Shown here: in pieces, positions 57,831 through 64,000 of the stretch
How positions within the stretch are numbered: the stretch's first letter is position 1
Layout of the letters: the number at the start of each line of letters is the position of its first letter
Assembly: GCA_022710585.1 (NCBI GenBank)
Contig: JAKLGV010000013.1
Location: forward strand, 1-64,000
Length of the DNA stretch: 64,000 bases
Reading direction: 5' to 3'
Origin: Deltaproteobacteria bacterium
GTDB taxonomy: Bacteria; Desulfobacterota; Syntrophia; Syntrophales; Smithellaceae
Made by a program: the position numbers and the translations under genes
The notes under the pieces: model-generated
What the model was told of the DNA's origin: nothing
Seen by the model: only the letters and a program-made list of their open reading frames with translations
Database searches by the model: none

Positions 57831-59183
57831 CTACGAGAAGCGTGAAGGATATTTGGCGTAGTAATGAGAATTTTTCCACGCGTTCCTATAGCCTTCATTG
57901 ATTTTATAGACCGCGATCCAGTTTGCCAATTTTTTTATTTTGAAAAATGATTTGACCAATCTCCATGGATATGCCGGAAACGAATAGAGCCTGTTTTTAA
58001 TAAAGTTGTTAGCGGTATAAATCAATCCCGGCGCAGGTCCGTTTAATTGGTGGACAATATAAGAGAATCTGTATTTGTCCCAGTCAGCCGGGTAGCTGGT
58101 ATAGAGGAGGCGGCCTTCGTTTTTTAACTGTTCGAGGAAATCGGTTCCGGGCAGGGGCGTAAGCAAAGAAATCTGAAAAATATCAATATCGGATTTGATC
58201 AGGAAATCAGCAAATCTCTGATAGTACTCCGTCGTTTCAGAATCACTGCCGATGATAAATGCGCCTAAAACCGCAATGCCGTATCTGTGAAAAGTGTCCA
58301 CTACTTTTTTATAATTCTCCACGCCCGCTTTGATATTCACGCCTTTCTTATAATTGGACAGGGCTTCACCGGCAATGGATTCAAAGCCGATGAACACGAA
58401 AATACAGCCAGCCTCGGCCGCAAGCTTGATGACTTCCTCATCATCCGCCGCGTTGATGGAAGTTTGCATACACCATTTTTTATTCAGTTTCTGATCGATC
58501 ATTCCCCGGAAAAGTTCTTTGGCGCGCTCATAGGCCTGATGCCCGTAACCGATCAGATTATCATCCAGGAAAGTTACGTAAGCGCCTTGCATTTCCTGAA
58601 GCTCTATTAATACATCCTCCGCTTTTCTCTGTCGGTATTGTCTGCCCAGATATCTGGAGACGGAGCAAAAGTTACAATTCAAAGGGCATCCCCGCGACGT
58701 CTGAATGGTCTGCCAGAAATAATTGGCGTGCAGCAGGTCGCGACGCGGAATCACATCAAGTGCTGCTAAATCAACAACGGGGCCTCTGTAAAGGGGTGCA
58801 AGAGCGTTGTTTTCAAAATCATGAATGATGGTTTCCCATATGTTTTCCGCTTCACCGATTAAAACAGAATCCACAAATTTCAGTGCTTCATCGGGGAGCA
58901 TAGACGCATGGATGCCGCCCAGGATGACTTTGATTTTCTTCTCTCTGTATATTCCGGCGATTTCATAGGCGCGATTGACATTGCTGGTGAAAGCGGTAAT
59001 GCCCACCAGATCCGCTTCCTCAAATCTGAAATCATCAAAATTTTCGTCCAGGATCTTCACGTTCCAGTCGGATGGCGTTAAGGCCGCCACATAGGCGAGA
59101 TTCAAAGGAGGGTAGGTGGTTGCTCTGTTCAAGAGAAAGCCGCTTTTCATGCCAACGGGATTTATTAAGAGAAGTTTTTTCAT
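57831..59183 (-). CDS. B12-binding-domain radical SAM protein
   Basis: This 450-residue enzyme has an N-terminal cobalamin-binding Rossmann-like domain (about 1-140, with ILGGIHASMLPDEAL), followed by the radical SAM core with C-x3-C-x2-C (CPLNCNFC) near residue 165. Members act as methyltransferases or in lipid, hopanoid and bacteriochlorophyll pathways; no cue here singles out a substrate. It is alone, convergent with lon. Confidence 0.88.
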   Translation of the reverse strand: MKKLLLINPVGMKSGFLLNRATTYPPLNLAYVAALTPSDWNVKILDENFDDFRFEEADLVGITAFTSNVNRAYEIAGIYREKKIKVILGGIHASMLPDEALKFVDSVLIGEAENIWETIIHDFENNALAPLYRGPVVDLAALDVIPRRDLLHANYFWQTIQTSRGCPLNCNFCSVSRYLGRQYRQRKAEDVLIELQEMQGAYVTFLDDNLIGYGHQAYERAKELFRGMIDQKLNKKWCMQTSINAADDEEVIKLAAEAGCIFVFIGFESIAGEALSNYKKGVNIKAGVENYKKVVDTFHRYGIAVLGAFIIGSDSETTEYYQRFADFLIKSDIDIFQISLLTPLPGTDFLEQLKNEGRLLYTSYPADWDKYRFSYIVHQLNGPAPGLIYTANNFIKNRLYSFPAYPWRLVKSFFKIKKLANWIAVYKINEGYRNAWKNSHYYAKYPSRFS

Positions 59184-59339
59184 TCGGGTCCTGCTGTCGA
59201 TTTATGATCAATCATAATGTAAAATGATGACGATGTCATTATAAAAATTGCCATAACCTTTTTTATTATAAAAAGAAAAAGTCATGAAAAATTTGTCCTG
59301 AATTCGGACGACTGCATAGCTTTAGTTTACTGTATCCCG

Positions 59340-59368
59340 TTGACAGATGCCGCAAATTCATGTATAGA
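59340..59368 (+). promoter_or_regulatory. Sigma-70 promoter of the HD-GYP sensor operon
   Basis: TTGACA (59340-59345), a 17-base spacer and TATAGA (59363-59368), about 60 bases before the start codon. It is one of the closest matches to consensus in the window. Confidence 0.65.
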
Positions 59369-59429
59369 TCTACACAATAAATTTAAGCATTGAGATCGAA
59401 AAAACCTGAAATTTAATTAGGTGGATTAT

Positions 59430-61346
59430 TTGGATCCTACACCTCTATACAACAGCCGTATTATCAATACTTATATCAAGTACATCAAAAAGTGCTATGA
59501 GCATGTCAGTATCAATAAACTCCTTGAATACGCACAGATGGAGCAATATGAAGTAGAGGATCAGAATCACTGGTTTACCCAGGATCAGGTCAATCTTTTT
59601 CATGAAAGACTTTCCGAAATGACCGGTGCGTCCAATATTTCGCGTGAAGCCGGTCGTTACTCGGCTTCGCCGGAATCCATCGGTGTGATGCGACAGTATG
59701 TGCTGGGGATGATCAACCCTTACCAGGCCTATGCACTGGCCGGTAAACTGGCAAGCCAGTTTTCTCGTTCGGCGACCTACGAGACCAAAAAGATCAATTC
59801 CAAGAAGATTGAAATTGTTGTCACGCCAAAAGAAGGAGTTCAGGAGCAGCCATTCCAATGTGAAAACAGGATTGGACAGTTTGAAGCCATATCGCTGGGC
59901 TTCAACAATACTGTGCCCCGGATCGATCACAGCGAATGCATCTTTAAAGGCGGGGAATGCTGTCGCTACGTCATTGAATGGGAAAACAATCTTTCCTATC
60001 TTTTGAAGAGAACCAGAAACATTATTGCCGCGATACTGGCCGTTGTGACGATCATTCTGATGTTTATTTATCCGATGGACATGAATGTATATTTCATCCC
60101 GGAGATGCTGGCCACGGTTCTGATCATCAATTACTTGAGTGACATGCAGACCAAAAGGGAATTGAAAAACAGCATCAATAATCTTGAACAATCGCGGGAT
60201 GACCTCATTCAGCAAATGGAAATCAATTATAACAACTCGTTGATGGTCCATGAGATCGGCAATACCATCAATCAGTACATCAGCACTGATGAAATTTTCA
60301 AACAAGTGACCCAGATCCTGGAGAAGAGGCTTGGATATGACCGATGTTTGATTATGTTTGCCAATGCGGAGAAAACGCGCCTCGTTTTTAAAGCCGGTTT
60401 CGGGTACGACCCCAGACAGCTCAACATTATCAAAGTCACGGAATTTGATCTGACCAAACCGGAATCCAGAGGCATATTTGTCGCCTGCTTCCGGGAACAG
60501 AAGCCTTATCTGATCAATAATGTCAATATTATCACCAAACGACTGTCCAGGAGAAGTCTGGAATTTCTCAAAGATATGGGTTCTCAATCCTTTATCTGCT
60601 GTCCGATTCTCTCTGATAAAAAATCAGTCGGCATTCTGACGGTTGATAATTTTAAAACACAGAGAACGCTTATTGAAAGCGATCTCCGGCTGCTGATGGG
60701 TATTGCTTCCGTTCTGGGGGTCAGCATCCGCAACGCCGAATTGCACGAACAGCGCAATCGTCAACTGAAATCCATCCTGAAAGCGCTGGCGGCAAGCATT
60801 GACGCGCGGGATCCCTACACGGCCGGGCATTCTGAAAAGGTGACGGAATATGCCGTCGGCATCTGCAGAGAAATGAACATGCCGTCTGACTATACGGAAG
60901 TTGTGGCGGTGGCCGCTTCGCTGCATGATTACGGGAAAATAGGCATTTCGGATGACTTGCTGAAGAAGAAGGGGGCTTTGACGGATCATGAATACGAGGT
61001 GATTAAAACCCATTCCGTGAAAACCCGCCATATTCTCGAAAAGATTGATTTCCACGGTCAGTACCGCCAGATTCCACAGATCGCGGAAGCGCATCATGAA
61101 AAGCTTGACGGCAGCGGATATCCGCGCGGATTAAAGGGGGATGAAATTCCAATCGGGTCGCGGATTATCGCCGTCGCTGATTTTTTTGACGCCATTACAT
61201 CCAAACGTCTCTATCGCGATCCCATACCGGTTCCGGAAGCGATTGAAATGCTGCGTCAGGAAAGCGACGTACACTTCAGCAGAGAAATTGTAGAAGCTTT
61301 TATTCATTATTATACGGCGACCAACAATCTCGCCGTTCAAGTATAA
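59430..61346 (+). CDS. V4R-like/GAF/HD-GYP sensor phosphodiesterase
   Basis: The product is about 638 residues. Residues 1-190 resemble the V4R/heme-NO-type sensor fold, ending in HSECIFKGGECCRYVIEW with a Cys pair. Two membrane helices (about 198-240) and a coiled coil follow, then a GAF domain (about 275-440) and HD-GYP (HDYGKIG, HHEKLDGSGYP). It should hydrolyse c-di-GMP in response to an N-terminal cytosolic ligand. GTG 59421 is in frame, but AGGTGG lies five bases before TTG 59430, which I prefer. It heads an operon with a methyltransferase and a PilZ gene. Confidence 0.85.
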   Translation: MDPTPLYNSRIINTYIKYIKKCYEHVSINKLLEYAQMEQYEVEDQNHWFTQDQVNLFHERLSEMTGASNISREAGRYSASPESIGVMRQYVLGMINPYQAYALAGKLASQFSRSATYETKKINSKKIEIVVTPKEGVQEQPFQCENRIGQFEAISLGFNNTVPRIDHSECIFKGGECCRYVIEWENNLSYLLKRTRNIIAAILAVVTIILMFIYPMDMNVYFIPEMLATVLIINYLSDMQTKRELKNSINNLEQSRDDLIQQMEINYNNSLMVHEIGNTINQYISTDEIFKQVTQILEKRLGYDRCLIMFANAEKTRLVFKAGFGYDPRQLNIIKVTEFDLTKPESRGIFVACFREQKPYLINNVNIITKRLSRRSLEFLKDMGSQSFICCPILSDKKSVGILTVDNFKTQRTLIESDLRLLMGIASVLGVSIRNAELHEQRNRQLKSILKALAASIDARDPYTAGHSEKVTEYAVGICREMNMPSDYTEVVAVAASLHDYGKIGISDDLLKKKGALTDHEYEVIKTHSVKTRHILEKIDFHGQYRQIPQIAEAHHEKLDGSGYPRGLKGDEIPIGSRIIAVADFFDAITSKRLYRDPIPVPEAIEMLRQESDVHFSREIVEAFIHYYTATNNLAVQV

Positions 61347-61365
61347 AGAAGACAAACCGGAGGGA

Positions 61366-62214
61366 ATGGTGATCAAAGCACAAACTTATTTGATGGAAAA
61401 CGCTGAAGAGGAAAAACGCCTGGAAATGAAGACAGATCCGGATGCGGTTAGGGAACAGGCGATGTGGTTTGGCATGGGCCCGGGAGCGCGGATACTGGAT
61501 GTCGGATGCGGTCCCGGCAAAACAACGGCATTACTGCATGATCTCGCGCAGCCCCGAGGGCTGGCTGTAGGGGTGGATATTTCTGAAAACCGCATCCATT
61601 ATGCCCGTGCCTTTTACGGGAAAGGGTATAACATTGCTTACCATGTAAGGGATGTGCGCCTGCCCATGAAAGATTTGGGTCAGTTCGATTTTATCTGGGT
61701 GCGATTTCTTCTGGAATATTACCTGGAAGGCGCATTGGAAATTGTAAAAAATATTGCCGCCAATCTTAAACCGGGCGGTCGCCTCTGTCTGCTGGATCTC
61801 GACCATAATTGTCTCAGTCACTGGGCCATGCCGCCCGCTATGGAGGCGGTTGTTATGAAAGCCATGATGTATGCTCAGGATAACTTTAATTTTGATCTTT
61901 ACGCAGGACGAAAATTATACGCCCATTTATATGACCTGGGATTTGAAGACATCAAGCTGAACATCATGCCCCATCATCTCATTTACGGAGAACTTCAACC
62001 GGCCGATGAATTCAACTGGCTGAAGAAACTGGAGGTCGGCGTCGTGAAAGCTCCAGAGATATTTATCGGTTATCCGGGAGGCAGCAGGCAGTTTCTTGAG
62101 GATTTTAAAATATTCTTCAGAGATCCGAGGCGCTTCACCTATTCTCCCCTGATCCTGTGCCAAGGAAGAAAGCCGCTTCAGGGACATGTAAAAACGATAA
62201 GAAAAGATATCTAG
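61366..62214 (+). CDS. Class I SAM-dependent methyltransferase
   Basis: This 282-residue protein has the SAM-binding motif ILDVGCGPGKTTALL near residue 44, VGVDIS near 65 and the post-II segment LKPGGRLCLLDLDH near 140. The C-terminal 120 residues are helical and specific. The methyl acceptor is unknown. GGAGGG is only one base from the ATG at 61366 and four from the GTG at 61369, so GTG may be the true start. It is 20 bases after the HD-GYP gene. Confidence 0.82.
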   Translation: MVIKAQTYLMENAEEEKRLEMKTDPDAVREQAMWFGMGPGARILDVGCGPGKTTALLHDLAQPRGLAVGVDISENRIHYARAFYGKGYNIAYHVRDVRLPMKDLGQFDFIWVRFLLEYYLEGALEIVKNIAANLKPGGRLCLLDLDHNCLSHWAMPPAMEAVVMKAMMYAQDNFNFDLYAGRKLYAHLYDLGFEDIKLNIMPHHLIYGELQPADEFNWLKKLEVGVVKAPEIFIGYPGGSRQFLEDFKIFFRDPRRFTYSPLILCQGRKPLQGHVKTIRKDI

Positions 62215-62266
62215 ACGTATTGCTGGAAACAACCATTGATCATGGTATTGATCATCCGAGAGGGTC

Positions 62267-64000
62267 ATGATGAAGTTTTTTCAGAATTTCAGACATGAGG
62301 AGCAGCAAAATGTAATCAAGCGTACGCCGCCGTCGCGTTTTATCAAGATGCTGAAAGATTCGCGGAAGATAGAAGATGATTACGCGCATGTTTTCGGCAA
62401 GAGCAAAAGCGATGTCATACCCTTTGACGGGACAAGAGTTCCCAAAACGCCGCCGCATTACGCTACTCTGTTGCGACCGTTCAAGCTGGCGTTTCAGACA
62501 GTGACCCAAGCCCAGTCCGAAAGCTACGCGTCCCGTAAAACGGCGCGTCAGCATACTCGCCATCTGAAAAAAATTGATCCGCGTATCGTGGCTTCGGCGC
62601 TGGCGACGGAGCCCAAAATCAACAACAAAGTTCTCATCAATCTGATCAATCATCTGCATTTTAACGATGAAAATTTGTTCGTTCATTTTCAGAATATGGA
62701 AACGGGTGAAGAGGTTTTTTTACAGGGGAATCCGGGACCTTATGATAATGACCGGGTCACTGTCAAATTTACCGATCCGGGGTCATTTGATTTAAACTGT
62801 CATAAACCATTGAATGTGGTGATCGATAATCGTAAAGCCTTGATCGTCTTTCCCGTTGTTCGGCTTTCCGGAAGCGCTGAATCGCTGGTGCTGAGCGTGC
62901 CGAAAATGGCGCACTCATACAGTAAACGTCAGTCTGTGCGATATAACTGCCACGGCATTGAGGCGGAAATATTACAGGGACAGCTCAATGTCACCGGAGT
63001 CCTCGAGGATATCAATCCACAGGATCTGAGAGTCCGCGTAGACGTTCCGGAAGATATCCATGCCGGCAATCCGCTGTTATTAAAATTGAACCGGAATAAT
63101 CAGATTTATTTTATAGGTGAATGTCAGTTGTTAAGAAGCGACAAAGACGGTTCGTCCGTTATCGTGCAGCCGATTCATAATAACAGGCCGGTTCTCAAGA
63201 CACGCCGATACCCGAATCCGCGGGTGAGAATCATGCCCCAACCAGTCATTAATTTCACGCATCCGCTCTGCGGTCAGAGCATCCAGCACAAGGTTGACGA
63301 TATCTCGGCGTCCGGGTTTTCGGTGACGGTTCCGTTCAAAGAATCCCTGCTCATTCCGGGCATGGTCATTCCGCAGATGGCTCTCCAACTGCCCGGAATG
63401 CTCAGCCATCTGACATGTACAGTTCAGGTTGTTTATCGACGGAAACAAAGAAAAGACCTGGCCAAGTATGGATTTTATATTCTGGATATGTCCCTGCATG
63501 ATCAGCGCCTTCTTTTTGATGCCGTCAGTAAGGTTGCCGATCCGCACGTGAATATGGCCGGCAAAATCAATATGGATTCCCTCTGGGATCTTTTTTTTGA
63601 TTCCGGTTTTATTTATCCGGATAAATATGGTATTATTAGTTGTTATACCGCCGCGCTCAAAGAAACCTACCGGAAGCTCTATGAAGAAGGCAAAGACATC
63701 TTCACGCATATTACGTATCAGGATCAGGGACAGATTTACGGCCATCTATCCATGGTGAAAGCCTATGAGAAATCATGGATTATTCATCACTTAGCCGCTC
63801 GCCCCCTGCGGGGAGTGCGCACGGGCCTGAAAACGCTCAATCATTTTGTCAATTACATCGATTGTCTGTATCGTTTGCCCGTGTCTTCCAAGGCGATGCG
63901 TTATAATTTCTGTTATTACAGGCCGGAAAATAAATTTTCCGATTATTACTTTGGAGGGATTTACCGCACGCTCAAGAACCGCGACATGTGCTCCATGGAT
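62267..64000 (+). CDS. PilZ-domain protein, C-terminus beyond the window
   Basis: The frame stays open from ATG 62267 (GAGAGGG upstream) to the window end, at least 578 residues. An N-terminal Lys/Arg-rich region leads to two PilZ-type barrels. The first has SYSKRQSVRYNC near 220 and VTGVLEDINPQDLRV. The second has RYPNPRVRI near 309 and VDDISASGFSVTVP near 338, matching the RxxxR and D/N-x-S-x-x-G pattern of c-di-GMP receptors. The C-terminal part (WDLFFDSGFIYPDKYG onward) may be a GNAT-like acyltransferase. It would read the c-di-GMP signal that the upstream HD-GYP protein removes. Confidence 0.75.
   Translation, partial: MMKFFQNFRHEEQQNVIKRTPPSRFIKMLKDSRKIEDDYAHVFGKSKSDVIPFDGTRVPKTPPHYATLLRPFKLAFQTVTQAQSESYASRKTARQHTRHLKKIDPRIVASALATEPKINNKVLINLINHLHFNDENLFVHFQNMETGEEVFLQGNPGPYDNDRVTVKFTDPGSFDLNCHKPLNVVIDNRKALIVFPVVRLSGSAESLVLSVPKMAHSYSKRQSVRYNCHGIEAEILQGQLNVTGVLEDINPQDLRVRVDVPEDIHAGNPLLLKLNRNNQIYFIGECQLLRSDKDGSSVIVQPIHNNRPVLKTRRYPNPRVRIMPQPVINFTHPLCGQSIQHKVDDISASGFSVTVPFKESLLIPGMVIPQMALQLPGMLSHLTCTVQVVYRRKQRKDLAKYGFYILDMSLHDQRLLFDAVSKVADPHVNMAGKINMDSLWDLFFDSGFIYPDKYGIISCYTAALKETYRKLYEEGKDIFTHITYQDQGQIYGHLSMVKAYEKSWIIHHLAARPLRGVRTGLKTLNHFVNYIDCLYRLPVSSKAMRYNFCYYRPENKFSDYYFGGIYRTLKNRDMCSMD

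Noticed and set aside
59445..60587. Long minus-strand frame of 380 codons opposite the HD-GYP sensor
   Set aside because: It mirrors the codon pattern of the real plus-strand gene, which has recognisable GAF and HD-GYP domains.

Overview
The window reads as a chromosomal segment of a Gram-negative, probably anaerobic member of the old Deltaproteobacteria (Desulfobacterota), perhaps close to the Syntrophales. This rests on the order rpsF-rpsR-DUF2232-rplI-dnaB, two HD-GYP proteins plus a PilZ protein, an Old-Yellow-Enzyme-type oxidoreductase with an [4Fe-4S] cluster, outer-membrane and lipoprotein signatures, and an acyl-CoA synthetase. The taxonomic placement is inference; no rRNA or tRNA gene was found.

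Layout. 0.3-10.5 kb holds housekeeping and signalling genes: a small holin-like membrane protein, an OYE-type reductase, a YycJ-like hydrolase, HU, a truncated YiiX-like peptidase, a REC-PAS-HD-GYP phosphodiesterase, HtpX and an HD phosphohydrolase. 10.5-16 kb holds a ribbon-helix-helix regulator with a visible operator and an AddB/AddA-type helicase-nuclease pair. 16-27.5 kb holds MscL, a second HU, a K+/H+ antiporter, a patatin-like lipase, a lipoprotein, the S6-S18-DUF2232-L9-DnaB operon, a cadherin-like lipoprotein and an E2-like acyltransferase.

The accessory part is 27.7-48 kb, visibly richer in A+T and full of rearrangement scars. It contains an FtsX/MacB-type permease, a GT2 glycosyltransferase, two broken transposases, a flippase with fragments of a second copy, two Stealth phosphotransferases (one intact, one frameshifted), a polysaccharide deacetylase, a GT4 glycosyltransferase, a beta-barrel protein and a LolA-like carrier. 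In its centre is a tight five-gene operon (37.8-42.2 kb): nucleotidyltransferase, ATP-grasp ligase, CDP-alcohol phosphatidyltransferase, HAD hydrolase and myo-inositol-phosphate synthase. I read it as a pathway that makes inositol phosphate, activates it and places it in a lipid or a phosphodiester-linked surface glycan. The set resembles bacterial inositol-lipid and archaeal-type di-inositol-phosphate pathways, but carries an unexplained ATP-grasp enzyme, and its transferase and HAD enzyme have altered catalytic motifs. Just upstream lies a fused scrap of a short-chain dehydrogenase and an alpha-oxoamine synthase, a pair that in other bacteria belongs to sphingolipid synthesis. This is my main candidate for an undescribed system.

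48-64 kb returns to core-like genes: a TMTC-like membrane protein with TPRs, an MBL hydrolase, an acyl-CoA synthetase, dodecin, a START-domain protein, Hsp20, Lon, a B12-binding radical SAM protein, a V4R/GAF/HD-GYP sensor, a methyltransferase and a PilZ protein that runs off the right edge.
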